A stretch of DNA of 64,000 nucleotides, taken from Vreelandella olivaria (GTDB lineage Bacteria > Pseudomonadota > Gammaproteobacteria > Pseudomonadales > Halomonadaceae). The position numbers were made by a program, and so were the translations under genes. Of the stretch, positions 20,782 to 30,496 are shown piece after piece (the stretch's first letter is position 1; each line of letters opens with the position of its first letter). Location of the stretch: the NCBI GenBank assembly GCA_004295565.1, contig AP019416.1, positions 2,790,001 through 2,854,000 on the forward strand. Direction: 5' to 3'. Under the pieces are notes generated by a model, which saw only the letters and a program-made list of their open reading frames with translations, was not told the DNA's origin and did not search any database.

Positions 20782-21447
20782 CTACTCCACAGGGGTAACG
20801 GACGACGTGGTGGTGGCGACTGGAAAACGCTCATCCAAACTCACATTCAATCGCAATACGTTGACCACGGGCGACCCCAGCCAGCCCGTGTTTTCAAGCG
20901 CTTGGTCGATCAGCTCAGTGACGCTAGCTTCGTCGATTTCACGCGCCTGCGCTACCCTTGCGACCTGTAATTCAGCGGCGGGTAACGAGATATGCGGGTC
21001 AACCCCGGAGCCCGACGCGGTGATCAGATCAACCGGGATTTGATCGACGCTGACGCCTTCCCGCTGGGCAATCGCCAGAGCATCGGCCTGGGCACGTTCA
21101 CGCAGCGCTTCATTACTAGGTGCCAGGTTAGAGCCCGAAACCCCGCCCGCATCATTACCCGCCGCTGACGGGCGACCGATAAAGTATTCATCGCTGACAA
21201 AGGTTTGCGACACCAGGCTTGACCCTATCACCCGGCCCTCGGCGTCACGAACCAAGCTGCCTTGCGCCTGCTCAGGAAATAACCAGCCACCGACCGTTGT
21301 CGTCGCTAAGGGGTACACCAGCCCAAGCAAAACGGCCATCACCACCATAAAGCGCAGCGCACTGCTCCACGTGGCTTTTGCCTCAAACGTGGGTGCCTGC
21401 TGCTCTTCGCCATTAATCGCCGAGGGATCTTTAATACCTATATTCAT
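20782..21447 (-). CDS. kdpC: KdpC, potassium-transporting ATPase stabilising subunit
   Basis: Single-span chaperone-like subunit of the KdpFABC pump, 221 residues from the ATG at 21447, chosen because GGAGAAGC lies just above it. One membrane helix (MVVMAVLLGLVYPLATT) precedes the periplasmic part, which has the family signatures RPSAAGNDAGGVSGSNL and LITASGSGVDPHISLPAA. No frame break. It lies 10 bases after kdpB. Confidence 0.95.
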   Translation of the reverse strand: MNIGIKDPSAINGEEQQAPTFEAKATWSSALRFMVVMAVLLGLVYPLATTTVGGWLFPEQAQGSLVRDAEGRVIGSSLVSQTFVSDEYFIGRPSAAGNDAGGVSGSNLAPSNEALRERAQADALAIAQREGVSVDQIPVDLITASGSGVDPHISLPAAELQVARVAQAREIDEASVTELIDQALENTGWLGSPVVNVLRLNVSLDERFPVATTTSSVTPVE

Positions 21448-21457
21448 GACGCTTCTC

Positions 21458-23494
21458 CTAGATAAACAGCGCAATCAGCATGTCGAACAGCTTGATGGCG
21501 GGGAACGGTAACAGCAGCCCACCCAGACCGTAGATCAGCAGATTACGGCGCAATAGCACCGTTGCCGATGCGGCCTTTACGGACACGCCGCGCAGCGCAA
21601 AGGGAATCAGGGCGGGGATAATCAACGCATTGAACAGCACGGCTGCCAGCACCGCCGTGGTGGGTGAATGCAGGTTCATCACATCCAGCACGCCCAGCGC
21701 CGGGAAACTTGCCGCAAAGAGTGCCGGTAGAATCACGAAGTACTTGGCAACATCATTCGCCAAAGAGAACGTGGTCAATGCGCCTCGGGTCACCAGCAGC
21801 TGTTTACCAATTTCCACCGCGCTGATTAGCTTGCCGGGGTCAGAATCCAGATCGACCATATTGGCCGCTTCGCGGGCGGCTTGGGTGCCGGAATTCATGG
21901 CCAGACCAAGGTCAGCCTGGGCCAGCGCCGGAGCGTCATTGGTACCGTCACCCACCATGGCCACCAGTCGGCCACTGGCCTGCTCTTCGCGAATCAGCGC
22001 CAGCTTACGCTCAGGCGTGGCCTCAGCGATGTAGTCGTCGACACCTGCCGTGGCGGCTATAGCCGAGGCGGTAATCGGGTTGTCACCGGTGATCATCACG
22101 GTTTTGATGCCCATGGCGCGTAGCTCGGCAAACTTCTCCGCGATGCCGCTTTTGATCACGTCAGACAGCGCTACCACGCCCAGGATCTGCTGGTTTTCCG
22201 CTACCGCAATGGGGGTGGCACCATCTCGGGATATACGCTCAATGACCTGGTGATAGTCGCTGGGGATATCGCCGCCCTGCGCCCTTACCCACTCAGCGAT
22301 GGCATTAGGGGCACCTTTACGTATTTTTTTTACCGCTGGTTAGATCAACCCCTGAAAGCCGGGTTTCAGCGCTGAAGGCTTCAAAGGTAGCGCCATCGGC
22401 TTCTTCACTGAGCTTCACATCCACACCCTGCTCGGTGGCGAGTGCCACAATCGAGCGGCCTTCCGGCGTGGGGTCTTCCAGGGAGGTCAGGAACGCCGCG
22501 TCGCGTACCTTGTCCCGCGGCACCTGCTGACAGGGTGCGAACTCCGTCGCGCGGCGGTCACCCAGGGTAATCGTGCCGGTTTTATCCAGCAACAGCGTGT
22601 CGATGCTGCCAGCAATCTCCACCGCCTTGCCTGACTTGGCGACCAGGTTGGCCCGCATGGCGCGCTCCATACCGGCAATACCTATGGCGGGCAAAGACCA
22701 CCAATGGTGGTGGGAATCAAGCACACCAGTAGCGCTACCAGCATGACCGTCGAGGTTTCTACCCCAACGAAAGCGGCCATGGGCACAAGCGTCACCACCA
22801 CGATCAGGAACACCAGGGTCAGCATCGCCAGCAGCACCGAAAGCGCCAGCTCGGAAGGCGTTTTCTGACGGCTGGCGCCCTCTACCAAGGCAATCATGCG
22901 ATCCAGCAAGGACTCACCGGGGTTGGCGCTGACTTCAATAATCAGCTGATCCGAGAGCACTTTGGTGCCCGCGCTGACGCCACTGTTATCAGTACCCGCT
23001 TCACGGAGCACCGGCGCGGACTCACCGGTCACCGCCGACTCGTTGATAGATGCGGCACCCTCGACGATATCGCCATCTGCCGGAATCAGTTCACCTGCCA
23101 CCACTTTTACTCGGTCGCCTTTACGCAATGAGTCGGCGGTCACGGCGCTGGTGGTGCCGTCAGCGTTTAGCTTAGCCGCCTTGAGTTCTCCTTTGGTTTT
23201 GCGCAGCGCTCCTGCATGGGCCTTACCCCGGGACTCCGCCAGTGACTCCGCACCAGTGGCAAACAGCACGGTGGCAAGCAGCAGTAGCGCAATGGTGAGC
23301 GCAAAGCCGCCGTTTTCGCCCTGGGCGAAGGCAATGGGCGTTAGCCCGAAACACACCAAGGTACCAATGGCGACCACTGCCATAACCGGATTGCGCGCCA
23401 GTAGATGGGGCGCAAGCCCTTTCACCGCGCCGGTGACGACTTGGCCAATGGGCAGCGAACGACGCGGCTGTTTAGCAAGCTCTGTATGTGACAT
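21458..23494 (-). CDS. kdpB: KdpB, P-type ATPase catalytic subunit (two frame breaks)
   Basis: Catalytic P-type ATPase subunit of the high-affinity potassium pump, about 678 residues, close to the E. coli length of 682. Visible are the actuator loop [12 protein letters not shown], the phosphorylation site [27 protein letters not shown] and the hinge [21 protein letters not shown]. One break, a missing T near 22690, splits PTTIGGLL from [11 protein letters not shown]. The other is in the T run at 22321-22329. Start 23494 ([12 protein letters not shown]) has AGGAGA upstream. It lies 10 bases after kdpA. Confidence 0.94.
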
Positions 23495-23504
23495 CTCTTT
23501 TCTC

Positions 23505-25194
23505 CTAGAAGCCTTGCACGACGGATTCTGCAATCGGGCCAAGCACTAACGCCGGTAAGAAGCCAAGCAGGTTGACGATCACAATCACCCCGGCGGTTAA
23601 GCCCATAAAGGCGGGGCTATCCATGGGCAGGGTGCCGCGCCCGCCGGTGCCGTGCGCTTAGCGGCCAACCAACCAGCGACGGCTAATGGCACTAGCATGG
23701 GTAAGAAGCGGCCAATCAACAGGGCGACCACGCAGGCGATATTCCACCAGGTTGTGTCATCGCCCAGCCCTTCAAAACCAGAGCCGTTATTGGCAAACGC
23801 GGAGGTGAATTCATAAAGCACTTGGGATAAGCCATGGAACCCTGGGTTAGAATTGGCGGCCGCGTTTGGCATCGCCACGGTCAGCGCGCTCAACCCTAGG
23901 ATGACAAGCGGCTGAGCCAGAATCGCCAGCGAAATCCAGCGCATTTCGCGGGTTTCTAACGGTTTACCGAACAGCTCGGGCGCCCTGCCTACCATCAAAG
24001 AGCCCACAAAGGCCGCCAACATCAGGTAGAGGAAGAAGCCAATTAGCCCGACGCCCACGCCACCAAACGTCACATTCACAAACATATCCATCAGCAGCAT
24101 CATGCCACCCATGGGATTGAAGCTATCGTGCATGGCGTTAACCGAGCCGTTGGAGGTTTGCGTCGTCCAACTGCCCCACAGAGCGGAAAGGTCAGTGCCA
24201 AAACGCAGCTCCTTGCCTTCTAAATTGGCCCCCGGCTGTGAGAGTTCGATCAAAGCAGCATTGGGCATGCGTTCTGAATAGACCACCACAGAGGTGGAGA
24301 TCAGTGAGAACGCGATCATCACGGCGCCAATGCCCATCATTAGTCGGCGTCGGCCACTGATCAGAGCAATCGCAATAAGCAGCGCCACGGGGATAATCGT
24401 CAGTGAAGCGGTTTCGATAACGTTCGCCAGCGGCGTGGGGTTCTCCAACGGCACGCTTGAGTTGGGCCCGTACCAGCCACCCCGTTGGTACCCAATTGCT
24501 TGATCGCCACCATGGACGCCACTGGGCCTAGGGGAATCGACTGCACTTCTTCCACCTGGGGATCCAGCATCTCTACCTGGTGGGCGGCCTGATAGCTGGC
24601 CGGTACGCCCTGCCATGTGAGCAACAGCGCGACTACCGCTGCCAGTGGCAACATAACGCGCACCAGGGTGCGGGTAAGGTCGTGGTAGTAGTTGCCAACG
24701 CCTTTTAACACCTTGGCAGGTTTAGCGACTAACAAAGTGCGGGCAATGGCGACCAACACTGCGAGCCCCGTGGCGGGGGTTAAGAACTGCAGCGTGACAA
24801 TGGCGAAGGTTTGGCTTAAATGCGAAAGCTGCGCCTGGCCAGAGTAGTGCTGCTGGTTAGTGTTGGTAGCAAAGGACACCGCTGTATGCAGCGCCGTGTC
24901 CCACGGCATGCCGGGGATGCCGTCCGGGTTGAGTGGCAGTAGGCCCTGACACATAAACACTAGCCATGCCAGCAGTATCAAGCCCACATGCAGCTTCAGG
25001 ATGGCTAACGCGTACACTTGCCACGTCATGGCGTGTTGACTGTTAACACCCGCCAAGCGGTAGATTGGCTTTTCGATCACGCCAAATAGCGTGTCGAGAC
25101 GGTTCGGCTGGGCACCTAGCGCATGGGCAATGTAGATACCCAGTGGTACGCTAAGCAGAGCCACGAGGGCGTAAATAGCGATCATATCGTTCAT
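23505..25194 (-). CDS. kdpA: KdpA, potassium channel-like subunit (two frame breaks)
   Basis: Potassium-binding membrane subunit related to TrkH/KtrB, about 562 residues when repaired. Pore regions are visible as SFATNTNQQHYSGQ, GTNGGGWYGPNSSVPLENPTP (across the first break near 24480), MGGMMLLMDMFVNVTFGGVGVGL and TSAFANNGSGFEGL. The second break near 23640 hides the C-terminus SPAFMGLTAGVIVIVNLLGF and a final ESVVQGF ending at 23505. It starts 9 bases after the kdpF stop. Confidence 0.94.
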
Positions 25195-25203
25195 GGTGAT
25201 CTC

Positions 25204-25284
25204 CTAAAAACGCTCTGGGCAAATAAGTGCGTAAAATAGATACGCCGCTGTGCCGGTCGCGATAATGAGCAATGCAATATTCAT
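25204..25284 (-). CDS. kdpF: KdpF, 26-residue subunit of the Kdp pump
   Basis: A tiny gene directly upstream of kdpA encodes MNIALLIIATGTAAYLFYAL followed by ICPERF: a single membrane helix with the PERF ending typical of KdpF. It has its own strong ribosome site, AAGGAGGC, 6 bases above the ATG. The family stabilises the KdpABC complex in the membrane. Position, length and sequence all agree. Confidence 0.9.
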   Translation of the reverse strand: MNIALLIIATGTAAYLFYALICPERF

Positions 25285-25491
25285 GAAAGTGCCTCCTTTG
25301 ATTGGCACCTTGAGCTTAGAGATTGCAGGCGTAAAAATTCGATGGCGTTTAAGGCGTTAGCCGTCAAAAAGACGTAAAAAAGCCTTTTTCGTCGGCCAAA
25401 AGTAGAGATCTGAAACTCCCTACCCTCGACAGCTTCCCCTTGGATAGGTGAGTATCTGCATTAACATGTCGCCGGAGTGACCTGACAACTA
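25285..25491. promoter_or_regulatory. Divergent control region between kdpF and trkA
   Basis: This 207-base region must hold the promoters of kdpFABCDE (minus) and trkA (plus). GGCGT occurs three times in a row (25328, 25344, 25353), and an AT-rich hairpin with GACG/CGTC ends spans 25371-25393. KdpE normally binds T-rich and GC-rich blocks near this position; calling these its sites would be a guess. Confidence 0.4.
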
Positions 25492-26863
25492 ATGAAAATT
25501 ATTATTCTCGGCGCCGGCCAGGTCGGCGGCACACTGGCTGAACACCTCGCCCGCGAGGAGAACGACATCACCGTCGTTGACACCGACGCCAAAAAACTGC
25601 GCGAGCTGCACACCAAAATCGATATCCGCACCGTCACCGGGGCGGGTTCCTACCGATAGTGTTGCGCCAGGCGGGCTGCGAAGACGCCGATATGTTGATC
25701 GCCGTCACCAACAGCGACGAGATCAATATGATCGCCTGCCAGGTTGCCCATACGCTGTTTCGCACGCCGACCAAAATTGCCCGGGTGCGCGCCACGGCGT
25801 ACCTGACCCGTAAAGGCCTTTTGCCCACGAAGCCATCCCCATTGATGTACTGATCAGCCCCGAGCAGGTGGTCACCGACCACGTGCGCCGCCTGATTGAG
25901 CACCCCGGCGCCCTACAGGTGCTGGAGTTTGCCGGTGGGCTAGTACAGCTGGTGGCGGTGAAAGCCTTCTACGGCGGCCCGCTGGTGGGCCAGGATTTGG
26001 CCTTTCTGCGCCGCCATATGCCCAACGTGGATACCCGTGTAGCCGCCATTTACCGCCGTAACCGACCGATCATCCCCCGCGGCGATACGGTCATCGAAGC
26101 CGACGACGAAGTGTTCTTTCTTGCCGCCCGCCGGGATATCCGCGCAGTGATGAGCGAGCTACGCCGGGTCGAGCGGGATTTCCGCCGGGTGGTGATTGCC
26201 GGGGGCGGTAATATCGGCGAGCGGTTGGCGGAACATTTGGAGCATAGTCACCAGGTCAAAATCATCGAACACAGCCTGGAGCGCTGTACCACGCTCTCTG
26301 AGCGGCTGGATCGCACTGTGGTGCTCCACGGCAGCGCCACCAGCAAGCGTTTGCTGGAAGAGGAGAATATCGAAGAGTGCGATATCTTCTGCGCGCTGAC
26401 CAACGACGACGAGGTCAATATCATGTCGTCACTGCTCGCCAAACGCCTAGGCGCCAAGAAGGTGCTGACGCTGATTAACAACGCCGCCTACGTGGATCTG
26501 GTGCAGGGGGGTGAGATCGATATTGCCATCTCACCCCAGCAAGCCACTATCGGCAGCCTGCTCACCCACGTGCGCCGGGGCGATATCGTCAACGTCCACT
26601 CGCTGCGTCGCGGCGCCGCCGAGGCCATTGAGGCCATCGCCCATGGCGATAAGCAGTCATCAAAAGTGGTGGGACGCACTATTCGTGAGATCGACCTGCC
26701 CGATGGCACCACGATTGGTGCGATTGTACGCGGCAAAGAGGTCATCATCGCTCATGGCGATGTGATGGTAGAGAGCGGCGACCACGTGATTCTATTCGTA
26801 ATCGACAAGCGCCGTATTCGCGATGTGGAGCGCCTGTTCCAGGTTGGTTTAACGTTCTTTTAA
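25492..26863 (+). CDS. trkA: TrkA, NAD-binding subunit of Trk potassium uptake (two frame breaks)
   Basis: Peripheral regulatory subunit with two tandem RCK units, about 457 residues, matching E. coli TrkA throughout. Unit one begins [20 protein letters not shown]; unit two begins [40 protein letters not shown] and HGD near the end are also typical. Breaks occur near 25655 and 25835. It diverges from kdpFABCDE, and the compatible TrkH gene sits at the other end of the kdp operon, so all three form one potassium block. Confidence 0.94.
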
Positions 26864-26892
26864 AGACACGTTTAACAGGCGCTTTTGAGGCT

Positions 26893-27631
26893 CTAAATCT
26901 CTACCGCACGGCCAATAAACTCAATCGGCCCGGTGGGCAGGCCGGTGGGTGAGCCGGTTTCGTCTTCCAGCGTTAGCTCAAATAGCTGGTTATCCTCAAG
27001 GGGCGGCAGCTCATCCAAGCGCAAACGAATCGGCTGCCCTGGCTCCACTAAGCCAAGCGATACCGGGGCCTGCCACTCATCTGCTTTGATTCAAAACTCT
27101 AGCGCTTTACCTTCAGGCACTTCGAAAGTACCCAATGGGATCAACTCGATTTCCTGCCGCGATGAGGCTTGTACCACCCAACCCGCTGACTGCGTTTGCG
27201 GTGCCAGCAGAACCACCATGTACTCAGGGGTCGTCGGCTCGGTGACTTCATTGGCCAGCATCACGCCCATCACTAACGCCGCCGCTAAGCCAAACCCGGC
27301 AACGCCCCGCCACAGCGACAAGCTGTGCAGCATGCGGCGCGGTCTTGGCGGCACGGCAGAGGCAGGTCGAGCACGCTTAGCAAGCGCTTCCCGTGACGCT
27401 AAACTGCGCTCAATTCGCGGCCATAAATTGTCAGAAGGCGTTACCGGGTCGGTGATAGCGGTATAGGGCAAGAAACGCTCTTCCCACGCCATCACGGCTT
27501 TTTGCAACTCGGGCTCATGGGGTAACCGCGCTTCTAGCGCTTTACGCTGCTCTAACGACAGCGTACCCAGCACGTATTCCCCCCGCTAACGTATGGTCAT
27601 CTTCGTGTTCGTGCTGACTGGGGCGGGTCAT
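26893..27631 (-). CDS. RskA/ChrR-like anti-sigma factor (two frame breaks)
   Basis: Membrane-anchored partner of the ECF sigma factor encoded next to it. The cytosolic N-terminus (MTRPSQHEHEDDHTLAGEYV, then LGTLSLEQRKALEARL) has the anti-sigma zinc-less helical look. One membrane helix (GVAGFGLAAALVMGVMLAN) lies near residue 115, followed by an extracytoplasmic RskA-type domain. A run of six C at about 27579-27584 has one base too many, and a second slip near 27090 hides the C-terminus ending EFIGRAVEI. Repaired length is about 246 residues. Its ATG overlaps the sigma stop (ATGA). Confidence 0.85.
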
Positions 27632-28191
27632 GCCATACACTCCCGTAGGCGCAGCAAGCTGCGCTTGATCCAGGCTTTAACGGTGCCTAGCGGCGCGCCG
27701 GTATGCGCTGAAATTTCCGCGTGGCTAAGACCATCAACATAGGCATGGAGTACGCAGTTACGCCGCTCCGGCTCAAGCTCTGCTAAGCAGCTATCCATCC
27801 GCTGGCCGGTCTGCCAATCGAAGGGTTCATCGACAACGGAGGTGTGCTGGAAATGTTCCGCATCGTCGAGTTCAGTCGGATCGTGACTATCAAAAGTAAC
27901 TTCTCGGTCGCGGTAACGAATGGCGTTCAGCGCCAGGTGACGCGCCACGCTAAATATCCACGCTCGCGCAGATCCCTTGGCGGGATCAAAACTATCGGCA
28001 CGTTGCCAAATATTAAGGCAGGCATCGTGGACAATATCCTCGGCCATACCACGATCCTTGACGATTCTTATGACGACGCCTAATAGTCGGGCACCTTCAT
28101 GAACATAGAGTTGGTGCAAGGCGTCATGCTCGCCACGGGCACAGTTGGCTAATGCCGCAGCATGATCAAATTCTGAAGACACGTCAGTCAA
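27628..28191 (-). CDS. ECF-family RNA polymerase sigma factor (SigK-like)
   Basis: Alternative sigma factor of 187 residues with region 2 (MAEDIVHDACLNIWQRADSF, ARAWIFSVARHLALNAIR) and region 4 (LEPERRNCVLHAYVDGLSH, GTVKAWIKRSLLRLRE). No frame break. The 28191 start codon is TTG; a GTG nine bases downstream is an alternative. It overlaps the anti-sigma gene by 4 bases, so it is probably held inactive until a cell-envelope signal. The DUF3455 gene just upstream on the same strand is the likeliest local target. Confidence 0.9.
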   Translation of the reverse strand: MTDVSSEFDHAAALANCARGEHDALHQLYVHEGARLLGVVIRIVKDRGMAEDIVHDACLNIWQRADSFDPAKGSARAWIFSVARHLALNAIRYRDREVTFDSHDPTELDDAEHFQHTSVVDEPFDWQTGQRMDSCLAELEPERRNCVLHAYVDGLSHAEISAHTGAPLGTVKAWIKRSLLRLRECMA

Positions 28192-28248
28192 ACCCTAGCT
28201 CCCTGGTGACGGCACCGACGCCAGTCGTCGTTCTCGCAGACAGCATAG

Positions 28249-28281
28249 CCGCTGGGGGCTCGACAGACGAGCCCCCAGCGG
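28249..28281 (-). terminator. Terminator between the DUF3455 gene and the sigma factor gene
   Basis: A perfect 14-bp GC-rich stem (CCGCTGGGGGCTCG with its complement) and a 5-base loop lie 19 bases past the DUF3455 stop. The following T content is low, so it may act mainly by pausing, or leave some read-through into the sigma operon. Confidence 0.75.
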
Positions 28282-28300
28282 AATTAACACTTCAGTCGAC

Positions 28301-28822
28301 TTATTCAGCCGTCCAGAAGATATAGTCCGCCTGGTAGGTCACTACCGCGGTGGCTCCGTCGTGCTCCATATCGCAGGTCACATCAGGCGCAACACCGCCT
28401 TGGGTGTTGAGGCGCTGAATGTAGCTAACACCGCTCATGGCGCCTTCGCCTTCAGCCGGGTTGGCTTCAACAAGCTGGAGCGGAATATTGCCATCACCGT
28501 TGGCAGCCGTGGCTAGCTGGGTACCGGTAATTTTTGAACCATCCAACGCTTCCCAGGTGGCTGGCGGGCCGTAGTAACTGCCAACCTGGCTGCCGTCGCT
28601 ATCATTAAGCGCAGCGTGAGGGCCTTTAAAAACCCACCCCATGTTGCCGTCATCTTTGGTTTCACACATATAAGTGATCGCGCCAACACCCACGGTTTCG
28701 AGGGCGACGGTATTACCGTCCGGTACTTGGACATCCGCAGGCGTCTCGGCCAGTGCGGCATGACTGAAGGATGCAATCAGAGTGGCGGCCAGGGTAGCGC
28801 GCGTTAGGTGGTGGATGGTCAT
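28301..28822 (-). CDS. DUF3455-domain exported protein
   Basis: Predicted exported protein of 173 residues, function unknown. A signal peptide with cleavage near SHAALA-ET (about residue 25) is clear. The mature chain has the DUF3455 pattern: YMCETKDDGNMGWVFKGPHA, a VGSYYGPPATWEALDGSKI core and VSYIQRLNTQGGVAPDVTCD with a conserved cysteine pair. No frame break. GGAGACTG precedes the ATG. It is upstream of the ECF sigma pair, and the mobile element inserted about 100 bases above its start. Confidence 0.85.
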   Translation of the reverse strand: MTIHHLTRATLAATLIASFSHAALAETPADVQVPDGNTVALETVGVGAITYMCETKDDGNMGWVFKGPHAALNDSDGSQVGSYYGPPATWEALDGSKITGTQLATAANGDGNIPLQLVEANPAEGEGAMSGVSYIQRLNTQGGVAPDVTCDMEHDGATAVVTYQADYIFWTAE

Positions 28823-28915
28823 TTTCAGTCTCCTAAAGGTTTATTATCAGCTGCCTTAAATAGCGGCTGTATAGGGAATACCCGCGAGGAGACGTTTTGG
28901 ATGCACTCTTTTAAA

Positions 28916-28923
28916 AAAATAAG
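28916..28923 (+). repeat. Target-site duplication, left copy
   Basis: AAAATAAG directly abuts the left end of the element and is repeated exactly at 31838-31845 against the right end. Eight bases is the usual duplication size for ISL3-family insertion. Confidence 0.75.
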
Positions 28924-28924
28924 G

Positions 28925-28946
28925 GGTATCCAGATTAACTGGCTGA
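28925..28946 (+). repeat. Left terminal inverted repeat of the element
   Basis: The first ten bases are identical to the complement of the right end at 31828-31837, and 17 of 22 bases match overall by eye. Confidence 0.7.
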
Positions 28947-29288
28947 AGAGGTTCTCAATACTTTCCAAACCCTTAACCTCCCCAGAAGGTTGATAGATCG
29001 ACGCCTAAGTTCTTCTCTGAACCGGGGAGCCCCATGCTGTAGATCATAGTGGCCATTCTTAGGAACGAGATTCCTTGGCCTGCGGTAGCTTCTTTTCAGA
29101 GCGACTCGCTTGCCATGGAGGATAAGGCCTCGGTCAGCAATATCGCGCTTACCGAAATGAGCAACCTCCACGCCACGCTCCTCACAGGCTACTGAGCCAG
29201 GGGCTTCCATTCGGAAGTAGAGGTCGTGCTCTTCATTTCCAGGATATGGTAATGGAAGGTGATGAATGTTATCGGGCAGGCTGGTCAT
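28935..29288 (-). pseudogene. Remnant of an ISL3-family transposase, N-terminal part
   Basis: About the first 70 residues resemble the zinc-binding N-terminus of ISL3 transposases: MTSLPDNIHHLPL, EHDLYFRMEAP, a degenerate VACEERG in place of the usual CxxC, then FGKRDIADRGLILHGKRVAL. The second cysteine pair and the whole catalytic domain are missing, and the C-terminal 45 residues match nothing I know. It runs into the left terminal repeat, as expected for the 3' end of a deleted transposase gene. Confidence 0.55.
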
Positions 29289-29373
29289 GCAAACGTTCCT
29301 TGTCGACATGGACAATCAATGATCGAGTCTCTAACTGAGACACACCGCCCCACCTTGCGGGGAGCTGATTGGA

Positions 29374-29405
29374 AACCGCACCCAGGGAATTATCAGGGTG
29401 CGGTT
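29374..29405. terminator. Hairpin between the transposase remnant and the BKACE gene
   Basis: Arms AACCGCACCC and complement (10 bp) enclose a 12-base loop. It lies 22 bases past the BKACE stop and could end its transcript, but the T tract is weak. Confidence 0.4.
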
Positions 29406-29426
29406 GCTTTCAACTGTCATGGTCAT

Positions 29427-30154
29427 TTATGTATGGCGGACATTGCTCTCGATTAATGAGCGGGCAGCTTCAACCAGCTCGGCATTGCTTTTCGCCTCTC
29501 GACCATTCGGTAAGACTGTCACATCTTCGATACCTGTCCGAATCCCATGTCCCAACGAGAGCGCTCGTTTGTTCACCGCCCAACACGACCCATCGTATCC
29601 ATGATGCACCTGCGGAAGGGTAAGACCAGCCGACGATACGATTTCCCCATCTCTTCCGCATCGCGCAAGGCAGCTACAGGATCTGGATTGCAGGGTTCGA
29701 TAAGGATACGATGGCATCTATCGCGAACCGGTGAATCAACAAAGGTTCGGGCATCAGCGGGCGACAGCAAGCCCGCTTCGATACCAACGCCACGCGATAT
29801 AAGCCACTCGCATAGTGCAATAATTCCTTTCTCCCCCTGATTCGCGGTTACAAAGTCAGGGAACTCAGTCCATGACTGCACCGTCTGCAAACGCCGTAAA
29901 GGATCGGAGATAATCGTTTCGGAAGTAGTAAGTGAAATTGGAACACCTGGGCAACGAGCTCGGATCGCCCGTATGACAGCACCGCATTCAAAAGCGTTTA
30001 GAGTCTCTTTCCCGGCATTATCGTAAGCATGGACATGAAGGGAATGAGCTCCAGCCTGAATTGTTGCCGCCGCGTCATTTCCAATCTCTTCAGGGGTTCT
30101 AGGGGCCGCCGGGTGTCGACGATCGCCATTTAGGGCTACCTGTAAAAATATCAT
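29427..30154 (-). CDS. BKACE-family (DUF849) beta-keto acid cleavage enzyme (one frame break)
   Basis: Member of the family of 3-keto-5-aminohexanoate cleavage enzyme (Kce), which splits beta-keto acids with acetyl-CoA using zinc. Visible are FLQVALNGDRRHP at the start, the metal pair SLHVHAYDNAGKETLN, ISLTTSE, RILIEPCNP, and across a slip near 29600 HHGYDGSCWAVNKRALSLG and RTGIEDV (metal Glu). Start 30154 is chosen because the family N-terminus begins there. At about 242 residues it is shorter than the usual 270-310. The substrate is unknown; no lysine-fermentation or carnitine genes are nearby. It diverges from a WYL regulator inside the mobile element. Confidence 0.82.
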
Positions 30155-30496
30155 GTACGTCTCCATCGAAAAGCAATTATTGTTCATTGACAGTCCCTCT
30201 GTGCGTTCTATTAGGAAAATCAATGACTTCCTCGTATCCTTCGTACCAGCGTACGGTGTTTTGTTGCGTTGTAGTGATGCAGTTCTAGGCAGAGATCAGT
30301 TTTTGGAGACAAGAGGTGAAATGCAACATTTGCGGTCTTAGTGTGCCTAAGTATTAGTCCCGAAAACCTTGTGCTGGCCTAGCCTCTTACACTTCTTGTC
30401 TTGTGTGAATCAATGGCGGGCGACTTCTCGACGCCTGGTTACGTAAACAAGATAGAGGTAAAATAGGACATAACTCGTCCTACTAGAATTGAGAAA
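30155..30496. promoter_or_regulatory. Divergent control region between the BKACE and WYL genes
   Basis: About 340 AT-rich bases without a supported gene. It must contain both promoters. CGTAC-N4-GTACG near 30241-30254 and TAGGAC-N7-GTCCTA at 30464-30482 are the clearest inverted repeats. Confidence 0.5.
30464..30482. promoter_or_regulatory. Inverted repeat just upstream of the WYL regulator, candidate operator
   Basis: TAGGAC and GTCCTA are separated by seven bases and end 14 bases above the start codon. The position suits autoregulation by the WYL protein. Confidence 0.45.

Noticed and set aside
29427-30154. Calling the BKACE gene a pseudogene because it is short and broken
   Set aside because: The single slip matches the error pattern of the whole sequence, and the metal-binding and C-terminal motifs are all present once repaired.
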